Below are positions 16,988-25,453 of a stretch of 64,000 nucleotides of DNA, piece after piece. The DNA comes from DASUFZ01 sp035541475 (lineage in GTDB: Bacteria; Myxococcota_A; UBA9160; SMWR01), in the NCBI GenBank assembly GCA_035541475.1, contig DATKND010000172.1, positions 35,059 through 99,058 on the forward strand, written 5' to 3'. Made by a program: the position numbers and the translations under genes. The notes beneath the pieces were generated by a model. The model searched no databases, was not told where the DNA came from, and saw nothing but the letters and a program-made list of their open reading frames with translations. How positions within the stretch are numbered: the first letter of the stretch is position 1; each line of letters begins with the position of its first letter.

Positions 16988-18399
16988 GCGGCCGGATGCA
17001 CCTCTCCGTCGGACGCGGCCCTGCGGTCGCGCTCGACGGAGTAGACGTGCACAGGCTCCTCTCGTCCAGAGAGCTGGCGCTCGCCCTCGAAGCGCAGGCG
17101 CAGCGCGCCGCGAACGCGCCGCTGCACCGCCTCCGAGACGAGGATCTCACCCGGCTGCGCGAGCTTCTCCAGCCGGTGAGCGACGTTCACCGCGTCGCCG
17201 ACGGCCGTGAAGTCCGTGCGCCGATCCGAGCCGATGTTGCCGACGATCACCGTGCCCGCGTGGATGCCGATGCCCATCGCGACTCCGGTGCCCGCGTGGC
17301 CGCTCGCGTCGACGTGGTTGTTGCGGCGCTCGATCGCGCGCTGGATCTCGACGGCGCAGGTCACGGCGCGCAGCGCGTGGTCGGGCTGCGACACGGGCGC
17401 GCCGAAGTACGCCATCACGGAGTCGCCGATGAACTTGTCGATCGTGCCGCCGCGCTCGAGGATCACGTCGGAGGCGAGCTGGAAGACCTCATTCAGCAGG
17501 CCGACGACACCGTGCGCGGGCAGGCCCTCCGACAAGCGCGTGAAGCTGCGAATGTCGGCGAACAGGATCGTCACCTCGCGCTCCGTGCCCGCCTGCTTCT
17601 CGTCTTCGTCGCCGTTCGCGAGGAGCTGGTTCAACACGTAGTCGTCGACGTAGCGGCCGAAGGCGCGCTGGATGCGCTGCTTCTGCTCGAGCGAGTCGCC
17701 CATCTCGTTGAACGCCCGCGTCAGCTCCCCGACCTCGTCTCGCGACGTCGGCGGCACGCGCGCGGTCACGTCGCCCGCGGCGAGCCGCTCGACGCCGTGG
17801 CGGAGCCGCCGCAGCGGACCGACGAGCAGCGCGACGAAGCCGACGCCCGCGAGCACGCCGAGCGCCACGATCAGGACGGCGGCGCCTAACAACTGGCGCG
17901 TGTTGCTCCGCACCACGGGATCGACCAGCACCTTCAGGTCGAAGTCCACCTGCGCCTCGCCGACGCGCACGCCGCTGTAGCGGATCGGCGCCGCGACCCG
18001 TAGCTGTTCGGTGTCGCGCGTCACCCACACGGGATCCGGATCCGAGGCGTCGGCGCGCGCGAGCAGCGGTCGGGTCTTGCCGCGCTCCGCGGGATCGAGC
18101 GACGCGACGATCTCGCCCGTGCGCCCGAGCAGGCGCACGGCCACGACGCCCTCGGCCGCGCCGACCTCGCGGATCAGCTGCTCGAGCGAGAGCTCGTGTT
18201 CGAAGTTGCCCTCGTGCGCCTCGAGGATCGGCGTCTTGGCGGCTCCGGCCAGGCTCGCGGCGAGCGCGCGACCGCGCTTCTCGACCTCGTCCTCGAGCGC
18301 GCTGCGCTCGTGCCGCGTCGCGATCCAGGTGAGCCCGACACACGCCGCGACTAGCAGCGAGACGACGAGCGCGCTGAACTTGACCTGGAGCGAGCGCAC
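16984..18399 (-). CDS. Membrane class III adenylate/guanylate cyclase with HAMP domain
   Basis: A 471-residue signalling enzyme: membrane segment at about 8-28, extracytoplasmic sensor region 30-165, second membrane segment about 168-195, HAMP linker 196-248 and cyclase domain about 270-450. The catalytic residues are intact: metal Asp in FADIRSFTR and FIGDSVMAYFG, and the Asp/Asn/Arg set in TDFTAVGDAVNVAHRL. It should make cAMP (Asp in TDFTAVG favours adenine) in response to an external signal. The gene heads a three-gene overlapping operon with two lipoproteins, which may be its sensing or output partners. Confidence 0.88.
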   Translation of the reverse strand: MRSLQVKFSALVVSLLVAACVGLTWIATRHERSALEDEVEKRGRALAASLAGAAKTPILEAHEGNFEHELSLEQLIREVGAAEGVVAVRLLGRTGEIVASLDPAERGKTRPLLARADASDPDPVWVTRDTEQLRVAAPIRYSGVRVGEAQVDFDLKVLVDPVVRSNTRQLLGAAVLIVALGVLAGVGFVALLVGPLRRLRHGVERLAAGDVTARVPPTSRDEVGELTRAFNEMGDSLEQKQRIQRAFGRYVDDYVLNQLLANGDEDEKQAGTEREVTILFADIRSFTRLSEGLPAHGVVGLLNEVFQLASDVILERGGTIDKFIGDSVMAYFGAPVSQPDHALRAVTCAVEIQRAIERRNNHVDASGHAGTGVAMGIGIHAGTVIVGNIGSDRRTDFTAVGDAVNVAHRLEKLAQPGEILVSEAVQRRVRGALRLRFEGERQLSGREEPVHVYSVERDRRAASDGEVHPAA

Positions 18400-18479
18400 T
18401 GGGTGGGGGTTCCTCTCCGATCCGAGACGGGATCGGGAGGCAGAACGCCACCTTCCGAGCCCGGCCTAGCGTATCGGTG

Positions 18480-18519
18480 GGGTCGCGCCGTGGCTAGACA
18501 AGAAGTCAGGGCGCGACCC
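18480..18519. terminator. Inverted repeat between greA and the cyclase operon
   Basis: GGGTCGCGCC (18480-18489) pairs perfectly with GGCGCGACCC (18510-18519) across a 20-base loop, eight bases after the greA stop. No T-run follows on the minus strand, so it may be a terminator stem or 3'-end stabiliser rather than a standard intrinsic terminator. Confidence 0.45.
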
Positions 18520-18526
18520 GGATCTC

Positions 18527-19003
18527 CTACTCGATATGGATCGCGAGGACCTCGAATTCGCGCGTCCCCTTGGGAACCCGCACGACCACCGTGTCGTCCA
18601 CCGTACGCCCGAGCAGCGCACGCGCGATCGGCGAGGTGACCGAGATGCGGCCGCTCGCGACGTCGGACTCGTGCTCGCCGACGATGGTGTATCGGACCTC
18701 CTCGTCGCTCTCGGTGTCGAGCAGCAGGACGGTCACGCCGAAGCGGACCGTGTGCGGCTGCGACCCCGAGGGGTCGATCACCTGTGCGCGCGCCAGCTGG
18801 TCCTCGAGCTGGCGGACGCGCGTCTCGATGTGGCTCTGTCGCTCCTTCGCGGCGTGGAACTCGGCGTTCTCCGAGATGTCGCCGTGTGCGCGGGCAGCCT
18901 CGATCTCGCGCACGATCTTCGGCCGCTCGACGGACTTCAAGTGCTTCAGATCGGCCTCGAGCTTCGCGTAGCCGGCGCGCGTCATCGGAATGCGTTCTGC
19001 CAT
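18527..19003 (-). CDS. greA: Transcription elongation factor GreA
   Basis: GreA enters the RNA polymerase secondary channel and triggers cleavage of backtracked RNA. The 158 residues show the N-terminal coiled coil (about 10-75) with the acidic tip in HGDISENAEFHAAKERQ and the C-terminal FKBP-like domain ending PKGTREFEVLAIHIE. The length is standard. The ATG at 19003 is the family start. A promoter and a hairpin with a short T-run lie in its 5' leader. Confidence 0.95.
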   Translation of the reverse strand: MAERIPMTRAGYAKLEADLKHLKSVERPKIVREIEAARAHGDISENAEFHAAKERQSHIETRVRQLEDQLARAQVIDPSGSQPHTVRFGVTVLLLDTESDEEVRYTIVGEHESDVASGRISVTSPIARALLGRTVDDTVVVRVPKGTREFEVLAIHIE

Positions 19004-19086
19004 GGGCAGTCTCCGGATCGACTCGCTGCGGTCCCGAACCGCAGAGCCGCGCCAGCACATCGTTACACTGCGGCGCGAATGAAAAC

Positions 19087-19114
19087 CCGACGTCCCCGCG
19101 AGGAGGGACGTCGG
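19087..19114 (-). promoter_or_regulatory. Hairpin with short T-run in the greA leader
   Basis: CCGACGTCCC and GGGACGTCGG form a perfect 10-bp stem with an eight-base loop. On the minus strand GTTTTC follows. It lies just downstream of the predicted greA transcription start, so it could terminate or pause part of the transcripts. Confidence 0.5.
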
Positions 19115-19123
19115 TTCCGCCCC

Positions 19124-19151
19124 AGCCTATCGACCAGGGTCGGCATGTCAA
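19124..19151 (-). promoter_or_regulatory. Putative greA promoter
   Basis: Minus-strand TTGACA (19151-19146), a 16-base spacer and TAGGCT (19129-19124). The -35 box overlaps the first codons of the divergent CPBP-protease gene. Confidence 0.45.
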
Positions 19152-19750
19152 TCGAAAAGGGGCCCGCGCCGGAGGCGAGCGGACCGGCCTCGGCGACCGG
19201 CGAGGCCGACCCCGCGCGCCTCGTCGGGATCGCGATCGTCTTCTATGGGCTGCTCTTCGCCGCCGCGCTGATCTGGACGCGGCTCGAGAGTCGATCGCTG
19301 TGGCTTCGGAGCGCGGGCCTCGAGATCTCGTGGCTGCGCGACGTCTCGCTCGGCGTGATCACGGCCGCCGCGCTCGTCGTGGCGAGCCGCGCGCTGACGG
19401 CCGCGACGTCGGCGGGGCGCGCGCTCGCCGACGCGCTGGCCCGGGTGCTCGGCCGCCCCGGCCTCGGCGCGTGCCTGGCTCTCGCGGCGATCAGCGGCCT
19501 CGCCGAGGAGGCGTTCTTCCGCGGCGCGCTCCAGCCGCGCGTCGGACTCGTCGTCGCGAGTGGGCTCTTCGCCGCCGCGCACCTCGCACCGCGCCGCGAG
19601 TTCCTGCCGTGGCCCTTCTTCGCCTTCGCGGCGGGCCTCGCCTTCGGCGTGCTCTTCGACGCGACGGGCAATCTCGTCGCGCCGGTCGTCGCGCACGCGG
19701 GGATCAACGCGTGGAATCTGCGCTGGCTCGCGATGCGAACCAGGAATTGA
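19145..19750 (+). CDS. CPBP-family intramembrane metalloprotease
   Basis: A 201-residue membrane protein of the CAAX-protease/bacteriocin-processing family. The three motifs are present: EEAFFRGAL (catalytic glutamates and Arg), FAAAHL (His) and HAGINAWN (His/Asn). Five or six hydrophobic segments span residues 28-195. The substrate is unknown; bacterial members act in protein maturation or self-immunity. ATG 19145 is preferred; ATG 19079 is in frame, but that extension would cross the greA leader hairpin. It is divergent from greA. Confidence 0.82.
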   Translation: MSIEKGPAPEASGPASATGEADPARLVGIAIVFYGLLFAAALIWTRLESRSLWLRSAGLEISWLRDVSLGVITAAALVVASRALTAATSAGRALADALARVLGRPGLGACLALAAISGLAEEAFFRGALQPRVGLVVASGLFAAAHLAPRREFLPWPFFAFAAGLAFGVLFDATGNLVAPVVAHAGINAWNLRWLAMRTRN

Positions 19751-19800
19751 TCTCGTCGCGACGTTGCGCCGTTCGCCTGGAAGCCCCGGCGAACCGAGTC

Positions 19801-20226
19801 TCATCTTCTGACCTTCACTCGCGTTCGGCTCGCTGCGCGCCGCGCGCTTCGCGCGCGACTTGCGATCGCGTCGATCTCGATCAGCGCGCCGAGCGGCAGC
19901 GCCGCCACCTGCACCGTCGCGCGCGCGGGGTGCACGCCCGTGAAGAAGCGGCCATACACCGTGTTGATGCGCGCGAAGAGCGAGAGGTCCGTCACGTAGA
20001 CGGTCGTGCGCAGCACGCGGTCGAGCCCGCTGCCCGCCTGCTCGAGCACCGCGCGCAGGTTCAGGAGCACGCGCTCGGCCTGCGCCTCGATCTCGCCCGC
20101 GATCAGCTTGCTGCTGGCTGGATCGAGCGGGATCTGCCCCGACGCGAACACCAGATCACCGTGCACCACGGCCTGCGAGTAGGGACCGACGGGCTTCGGC
20201 GCGGACGCCGACAGGACCGCGCGCAC
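19801..20226 (-). CDS. ridA: RidA-family enamine/imine deaminase
   Basis: A 141-residue member of the RidA (YjgF) family that hydrolyses reactive 2-aminoacrylate-type enamines. Seen are APKPVGPYSQAV, FASGQIPLDP, VYVTDLSLFARIN and the substrate-binding Arg in HPARATVQVAALPLGALIEID. A basic tail of about 17 residues after the usual end is extra. GTG 20226 lies one base after the stop of the upstream small gene, so both form an operon. Confidence 0.9.
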   Translation of the reverse strand: MRAVLSASAPKPVGPYSQAVVHGDLVFASGQIPLDPASSKLIAGEIEAQAERVLLNLRAVLEQAGSGLDRVLRTTVYVTDLSLFARINTVYGRFFTGVHPARATVQVAALPLGALIEIDAIASRARSARRAASRTRVKVRR

Positions 20227-20227
20227 G

Positions 20228-20512
20228 TCAGGCGTCGAAGGGCTCGGGCTCGACCGGCAGCCGCTCTTCCAGCAGTCGCAGCAGATAGCCGAGCAGCATC
20301 AGATTGGGCAGGCGCTTGCGCACCGACGCCGGCGTCGCGGTACCCTCGCAGAACTCCTCGGCGTAGGCCCCGAAGAACTCCAGCGCGTCGAGCGGCACGT
20401 TCAGCGCGACCACCTCGTTGAGCTGCTCGACGCGCAGCTCGTCGAAGATCTCGACCAGCTCGCGCGCGAGCTCGAGGCGAGTCAGCGGCCCGTCGGAGCT
20501 CTCGGAATCCAT
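20228..20512 (-). CDS. Small acidic conserved-looking protein of unknown function
   Basis: I do not recognise this 94-residue protein. It is helical and acidic, with LTRLELARELVEIFDELRVE near the start and LPNLMLLGYLLRLLEERLPVE near the end; it has no signal peptide or cysteine motif. ATG 20512 has GAGGAAG as ribosome-binding site; ATG 20566 lies upstream in frame with weaker support. A good promoter sits about 110 bases upstream, and ridA follows directly. The context suggests a small regulator or partner in the same operon. Confidence 0.6.
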   Translation of the reverse strand: MDSESSDGPLTRLELARELVEIFDELRVEQLNEVVALNVPLDALEFFGAYAEEFCEGTATPASVRKRLPNLMLLGYLLRLLEERLPVEPEPFDA

Positions 20513-20623
20513 TCGACTTCCTCGGCGAGGCTCGTTTCCGAAGCGCTCGTGTGTAGGCGTCGCCACCGACGGTGATCCTCACGCCGTCGGACCGTGGCGC
20601 GACGTGCGCGCGACGAGAGCGCG

Positions 20624-20652
20624 ATCCTGACAGCGGGATTTTGCAATGTCAA
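20624..20652 (-). promoter_or_regulatory. Sigma-70-type promoter for the small gene-ridA operon
   Basis: Minus-strand TTGACA (20652-20647), a 17-base spacer and CAGGAT (20629-20624). It is a consensus -35 box at ideal spacing in an otherwise gene-free stretch (20513-20784). Confidence 0.55.
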
Positions 20653-20784
20653 CGAAACTGTGGAGCGCCGGAGCGTCGCGCCTCACGGTTCGCTGCGCGA
20701 GTGGGGGCTTTTCCATCGGAGTTGCGCCTGCGCTGCCGGTGAATGCGGCACGCAGCGCGTGCGCGGCCGACCGGCGCAGCGCGC

Positions 20785-21300
20785 TCAGATCTCGCGGTGC
20801 GGCGACTTCCCGTCCGACGCCTCGTCCGCCGCCTGGCCCTGCTCGAAGAGCGGCTCGCGCACGAAGATCGGCGCGTGCGCGCGCAGTGCGATCGCGATCG
20901 CGTCGCTCGGCCGCGCGTCGATCGGGAGCAGGTGTCCGCCGCGCTTCAGCAGCAGGCTCGCGTAGTACGTACCCTCGCGCAGCTCGGTGACGACCGCGCG
21001 CGCGACCTCGGCGTCGAGGTGCTGGATCAGGTCGCGCGCGAGATCGTGCGTGTTCGGCCGCGGCGAGCGCATCGACTCCATCTCGAGCGCGATCGAGCGC
21101 GCCTCGGCGCTGCCGATCCAGATCGGCAGCCAGCGCGTGCCGCCTTCCTCCTCGAGCACGACGACGGGCGAGTCGTTGTCGTCGATCACCACGCGATCGA
21201 CGCGGACGCGCACCTCATGGGCGTCGTCGGACCGCGCACTGCAGCCGACGAGCGCGGCGAGGAGGCCGAGCAGCGGGACGAGCCCTGCGCGCATGGCCAT
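20785..21300 (-). CDS. Bifunctional-nuclease-domain (DUF151) protein with lipoprotein signal
   Basis: A 171-residue protein whose residues 30-160 match the bifunctional nuclease domain: IDDNDSPVVVLEEEGGTRWLPIWIG, then RPNTHDLARDLIQHLDAEV, then DARPSDAIAIALRAHAPIFV (given in parts of the family core). Homologues have DNase and RNase activity in the cytosol. Unusually, it begins with a signal peptide ending LAALVGC (Cys near residue 20), a good lipobox that predicts export. ATG 21300 has GGAG at ten bases. It lies downstream of tRNA-Pro. Confidence 0.78.
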   Translation of the reverse strand: MAMRAGLVPLLGLLAALVGCSARSDDAHEVRVRVDRVVIDDNDSPVVVLEEEGGTRWLPIWIGSAEARSIALEMESMRSPRPNTHDLARDLIQHLDAEVARAVVTELREGTYYASLLLKRGGHLLPIDARPSDAIAIALRAHAPIFVREPLFEQGQAADEASDGKSPHREI

Positions 21301-21391
21301 AGGCGACTCCGACGTCCCCAGATTACCACCGTAGCCCCGAATCGCGGCGCCGCGAGCGCGCCCGCCGGAACGCAGGGCGGAGGGCGGGGAG

Positions 21392-21468
<77 letters not shown>

Positions 21469-21492
21469 AGACTCCCGGCTCGCGAGGCGCGC

Positions 21493-21529
21493 AGTATAGA
21501 ACCTTGCGAGCTGCCTCAACCAGAGGCAG
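21493..21529. promoter_or_regulatory. tRNA-Pro promoter region with a 7-bp dyad
   Basis: Minus-strand TATACT (21498-21493) is a good -10 box 24 bases before the tRNA; TTGAGG upstream is at 15 bases, a short spacing. A dyad CTGCCTC/GAGGCAG (21511-21517 and 21523-21529) covers the -35 region and lies 29 bases before the divergent exporter gene, so it may be an operator for either. Confidence 0.45.
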
Positions 21530-21557
21530 GGACCTCTAGAATTGGGCCCACGCGCCC

Positions 21558-23930
21558 ATGTCGGATCTCCTGCCCCTCGATCCGCTGCACTTCTCCGTCG
21601 TCGTCTCGCTCGCGCTGTGCGGCGCCATCGCGGCGGTGTCGCTGCGGCCGCTCCTCGTGGTGCGCCATCCGCGCGCGACGCTCCTCGGGCTCGCGGGTGT
21701 CACGCTGCTCGCGTTCGCCGCGATGGTGCGAGTCGACCCCCCCGGTCTGCGCCTCGTGATCGATCCCTCGACCGAGCCGCTGCTGCCCTGGGGCGATCCG
21801 GACATCGCCACCTATCGGCAGGCGATCCGGGACTTCGGCGACGATCAGATGTACGTGATCGCGATGGAGACGCAGCAGGGTGTCTTCAGCCAGGAGCACC
21901 TCTCGGCGCTGCGTCGCGTGCGCGACCGGGTCTCGCGCCTCCCGGGCGTGCGCGCCGCGCAGAGCCTCGTCGGCGCGACCACCTTCGGCTACTCGGCGCC
22001 GGACGACTGGATCGAGGTCAAGCCCTTCCTCGAGGAGATCCCGTCCGATCCCGCGGCGCTCGACGCGCTGCGCGAGCGCGCGCTGCACGATCCGCTGTAC
22101 CTGCGCACCCTGGTGTCGGCCGACGGTCGCGCCGCGGCGCTGAACGTGACCTTCCGCGAGATGACCGACGGCGAGTTCATCGCCTCCGACCTCGACGGCC
22201 GCATCGCGGAGATCCTGCGCGACGAGACGTCGCGGGACCGCGCCTTCCACGTCTCGGGGCGGCCGCACATCAAGGCCGTGATGTACCGCGGCATGGTGCG
22301 CGACCTCGAAGTGCTCGTGCCCGCCGTGTTCGCCGTGGTGACCGCCGTGCTGCTCCCGCTCGCGGGATCGCTGCGCGGCGTGCTGCTGCCGCTGATCAAC
22401 GTCGGGGTCGGGGTGATCTGGACGTTCGGCGGGGTCGCCGCGCTCGGTAGACCGCTCTCGGTGCTGACCGTGCTGCTCGCGCCGGCGCTGCTCGCGACCG
22501 GCAGCGTCTTCGGCGTGCACGTGATCGGGGGCTACGAGGAGGAGGCGGCGCACGCGGCGACGCCCGCCGAGGCGATGGGCCGGGCGCAAACGACGCTGAT
22601 CGCGCCCGTGCTGATCTCCGGCATCACCACCGCCATCGGCTTCGGCTCGCTCTGCATCACGGACGTGCCGGCCGTCTTCGAGCTCGGCGCCTTCTCGGTC
22701 CTCGGCGTCGCGTCCGTCACCCTGCTGACGATGGCCGGCGTGCCGGCGGTGCTCGCGCTGCTGCCGCTGCGGAAGGAGCGGCGCGCGGGGCTCTTCGGCG
22801 CGCGCGCGGCCGCCGCGCTCGACACCGGCCTATTGCGGCTCACCGCGTTCTCGCGGCGAAACGCCAGCGCGGTCATCTTCGCCTGCGCGGCGGTGAGCGC
22901 GCTCGGCGTGGCGCTCGTGCCGCGCATCGTGGTCGACACCGACTACCTCTCCTTCTTCGACGCCGACACGCCCGTGCGGCGCGACTTCGAGCGCGTGAAC
23001 GCGCTGCTCTCCGGCGCGGTGCCGCTCTTCGTCGTGCTCGACGGCGGCAGTCCGGGCGCGCTGCGCGAGCCCGACAATCTGCGCGCGATCGAGAGGCTGC
23101 AGGGGCGCCTCGACGCGCTGCCGGGCGTCTCGCACACGACGTCGTTTCTCGACACCTTGCGCGTGCTGAACCGCGCGCTCTCGCGCGACGACCCGGCGCA
23201 GGAACGCGTGCCGGACTCGCGCGCCGCCATCGCCGAGCTCCTCTTCATGCTGCCGAAGGCGGACCTCCAGCGCTTCGCCACCGTCGACCAGCAGAGCGCC
23301 AATCTGATCGTGCGGACGGGCGCGGTCGGCTCCGCGTCGATGCGCGCGCTCGGCGCCCGCATCGACGACGTGCTCTCGCACGACACGCCTCCGGGCTTCA
23401 CGGCGCGCGTGACGGGCAACGCGCTGCTGCTGACGCGCGCCGCGGACGGCGTCGCCGGTGGTCAAGCGAGCAGCCTGCTGGCCGAGACGCTCGCGATCTT
23501 CGCCTTGATGTCGTGGAGCCTCCGCTCCTTCTCGCTGGGATTCATGGCGATGGTCCCGAACCTGGTGCCGGTCGCGATCTTCTTCGGGATGCTCGGCGCC
23601 GGCGTCGCGACGCTCTCGCTGCCGAGCAGCCTGATCGCGGTGGTGTCGCTCGGCCTCGCGATCGACTCGACCGCGCACTTCCTGTTCCACTATCGCGAGT
23701 ACCGGCGCGCGGGCGCGACGCCCGATGAGGCGGTGGCGAGCTGCGTGCGGGCGCTCGGCCGGCCGATCGCGATCGCGGAGACGATGCTCTGCGTCGGCTT
23801 CGCGGCGGTGGCCGCCTCGCACTTCGCCACCTTGCGCGAGTTCGGGATCCTGACCTCGATCAGCGTCGGCGTGTGCCTGATCTGCAACCTGATGCTGCTG
23901 CCGGCGCTGCTCGTCCGCCTGAAGGTGTAG
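21558..23930 (+). CDS. RND/MMPL-superfamily exporter
   Basis: A 790-residue transporter with the duplicated RND plan: a membrane helix near residue 10-60, a large external loop (about 70-240), a block of membrane helices (about 245-400), a second helix near 425, a second external loop (about 445-630) and a last helix block (640-790). Motifs such as GITTAIGFGSLCITDVPAV and LAIDSTAHFLFHYREYRR are typical of the sterol-sensing-like core. Family members move lipids, hopanoids or hydrophobic compounds outward using the proton gradient. A LolA-like protein gene faces it at its 3' end. Confidence 0.88.
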   Translation: MSDLLPLDPLHFSVVVSLALCGAIAAVSLRPLLVVRHPRATLLGLAGVTLLAFAAMVRVDPPGLRLVIDPSTEPLLPWGDPDIATYRQAIRDFGDDQMYVIAMETQQGVFSQEHLSALRRVRDRVSRLPGVRAAQSLVGATTFGYSAPDDWIEVKPFLEEIPSDPAALDALRERALHDPLYLRTLVSADGRAAALNVTFREMTDGEFIASDLDGRIAEILRDETSRDRAFHVSGRPHIKAVMYRGMVRDLEVLVPAVFAVVTAVLLPLAGSLRGVLLPLINVGVGVIWTFGGVAALGRPLSVLTVLLAPALLATGSVFGVHVIGGYEEEAAHAATPAEAMGRAQTTLIAPVLISGITTAIGFGSLCITDVPAVFELGAFSVLGVASVTLLTMAGVPAVLALLPLRKERRAGLFGARAAAALDTGLLRLTAFSRRNASAVIFACAAVSALGVALVPRIVVDTDYLSFFDADTPVRRDFERVNALLSGAVPLFVVLDGGSPGALREPDNLRAIERLQGRLDALPGVSHTTSFLDTLRVLNRALSRDDPAQERVPDSRAAIAELLFMLPKADLQRFATVDQQSANLIVRTGAVGSASMRALGARIDDVLSHDTPPGFTARVTGNALLLTRAADGVAGGQASSLLAETLAIFALMSWSLRSFSLGFMAMVPNLVPVAIFFGMLGAGVATLSLPSSLIAVVSLGLAIDSTAHFLFHYREYRRAGATPDEAVASCVRALGRPIAIAETMLCVGFAAVAASHFATLREFGILTSISVGVCLICNLMLLPALLVRLKV

Positions 23931-23936
23931 GCGGGC

Positions 23937-24773
23937 TCAGTTCTCTTCCTCGAGCTTGCGCAGGTCGAACGCCGAGTCCAGCAGGTGCGGGTTCGGGTCG
24001 AAGCTCAGGATCTCGAAGGTGGTGAAGGACTCGAGCTGCAGGTTTCGCATCGTGACCTTCATCGGCACCTGCACGCCGTCGAAGTCCTGCACGTCCTGCG
24101 GGCGCGTGCGCAGCTCCTTCACCTCGACGCCAGCGAGGTCGAAGTAGCGCACGCGCAGCGGCACCATGCGACGCTTGTCGACGTAGAAGAGAAACTTCGA
24201 GTAGGCCGACTCGAGCAGCGGCGTCGGGTGCGCCTCCACCACGAAGACCGGCGAGTCGTCGAGCACCGTGTCCTCGAGGCGCACGTAGGTCGCGTCCTCG
24301 AGCTCGTGCGGGATTACGTCCTCGAAGGAGAAATCGGTGCCGAAGACCGCCTTGCCGCGCAGGTTCACGCGGATGGTGCGGCGCCGGCTCGGCAGGTAGA
24401 GGAAGTGGTCGTCGAGGCGGCCGGCGTTCTGGATCGCGAGGTAGCCCGAGTGGCGCAGGTCGAAGGGATACTCGTACTTGATCAGCACCTTGGAATCGAT
24501 GCCGCGTATCGGCTGGTCGTGCTCGTCGTGGAACTGCTTGAAGATGATCGTCATGCGCGCTTCCTGGACGCGGCCCGTGCGATCGCCCGACGCCATGCGC
24601 GCCTCCTGCGAGAACTCGCGGAAGCGGTTCTTCAGCACGCGCGAGTAGATGTCCTCGGCGGTGAGCTTCGCGTCGTCGGGCTGCGCGCCCGCGGCGCGGC
24701 AGGGCGCCGCGCCGAGCGCCACGACCCACCCGGCGAGAGCGGCGCAGAGCGCCCGCCCTCCGCGCGACCGCAT
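23937..24773 (-). CDS. LolA-like outer-membrane lipoprotein-sorting protein
   Basis: A 278-residue exported protein with a signal peptide ending around CRAAGA (residue 30). The rest is beta-rich and resembles the LolA-like family often paired with RND/MMPL exporters: RMASGDRTGRVQEARMTIIF, LYLPSRRRTIRVNL, FSFEDVIPHELEDATYVRL and FYVDKRRMVPLRVRYFD. In characterised relatives this fold carries a lipid or lipoprotein through the periplasm. It is encoded convergently with the exporter, six bases between the stops, and 11 bases after rpe on the same strand. Confidence 0.8.
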   Translation of the reverse strand: MRSRGGRALCAALAGWVVALGAAPCRAAGAQPDDAKLTAEDIYSRVLKNRFREFSQEARMASGDRTGRVQEARMTIIFKQFHDEHDQPIRGIDSKVLIKYEYPFDLRHSGYLAIQNAGRLDDHFLYLPSRRRTIRVNLRGKAVFGTDFSFEDVIPHELEDATYVRLEDTVLDDSPVFVVEAHPTPLLESAYSKFLFYVDKRRMVPLRVRYFDLAGVEVKELRTRPQDVQDFDGVQVPMKVTMRNLQLESFTTFEILSFDPNPHLLDSAFDLRKLEEEN

Positions 24774-24784
24774 CGCTGGCCCCT

Positions 24785-25453
24785 TCAGCCGGCCCCGGCA
24801 GCCCGCCGCAATTCCGCGATCGCCGCCGCGCGATCGCGCGCGCCGAACACTGCCGTGCCGGCCACGAAGACGTCGGCGCCCGCCCGCGCCGCCGCCCCGA
24901 TCGTCTCGGGGCCGATGCCGCCGTCCACCTCGAGCGCGACGTCGAGCCCGCGCTCGTCGATCCAGCGCCGGATCTGCTGGATCTTGCCGAGCATGCTCGA
25001 GATGAATTTCTGTCCGCCGAAGCCCGGGTTGACCGTCATCACCAGCACCTGGTCGACGTCGCCGAGCACGGGCTCGATCGCGATCGCGGGCGTGGAGGGG
25101 TTCAGCACGACGCTGGCGCGCGCGCCGCACTCGCGGATCTGCGCGAGGTTGCGGTGCAGGTGCGGGCAGGTCTCGACGTGCACGCCGACCGTCGTCGCGC
25201 CGGCGCGCACGAAATCGGGCACGTAGCGCTCCGGCTCGACGATCATCAGGTGGACGTCGAGCGGCAGCGAGGTCGCGCGCTTCACCGCCTGCACGATCAG
25301 CGGTCCAATCGTGATGTTGGGCACGAAGCGGCCGTCCATCACGTCGACGTGAACCCAGTCGGCGCCGCCGCGCTCGACGCTCGCGAGCTCGGCGGCGAGC
25401 TGCGCGAAGTCGGCGGACAGGATCGACGGCGCGATGCGGACGCCGCGACTCAA
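24785..25453 (-). CDS. rpe: Ribulose-phosphate 3-epimerase
   Basis: Rpe interconverts ribulose-5-phosphate and xylulose-5-phosphate. The 222-residue TIM barrel carries IAPSILSADF, HVDVMDGRFVPNITIGP with metal-binding His and Asp, LDVHLMI, MTVNPGFGGQKFI and ALEVDGGI, all intact. The start is TTG at 25453, which shares TTGA with the rsmB stop; no ATG or GTG lies near the family start. It belongs to the rsmB-fmt-def-priA gene line. Confidence 0.93.
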   Translation of the reverse strand: MSRGVRIAPSILSADFAQLAAELASVERGGADWVHVDVMDGRFVPNITIGPLIVQAVKRATSLPLDVHLMIVEPERYVPDFVRAGATTVGVHVETCPHLHRNLAQIRECGARASVVLNPSTPAIAIEPVLGDVDQVLVMTVNPGFGGQKFISSMLGKIQQIRRWIDERGLDVALEVDGGIGPETIGAAARAGADVFVAGTAVFGARDRAAAIAELRRAAGAG

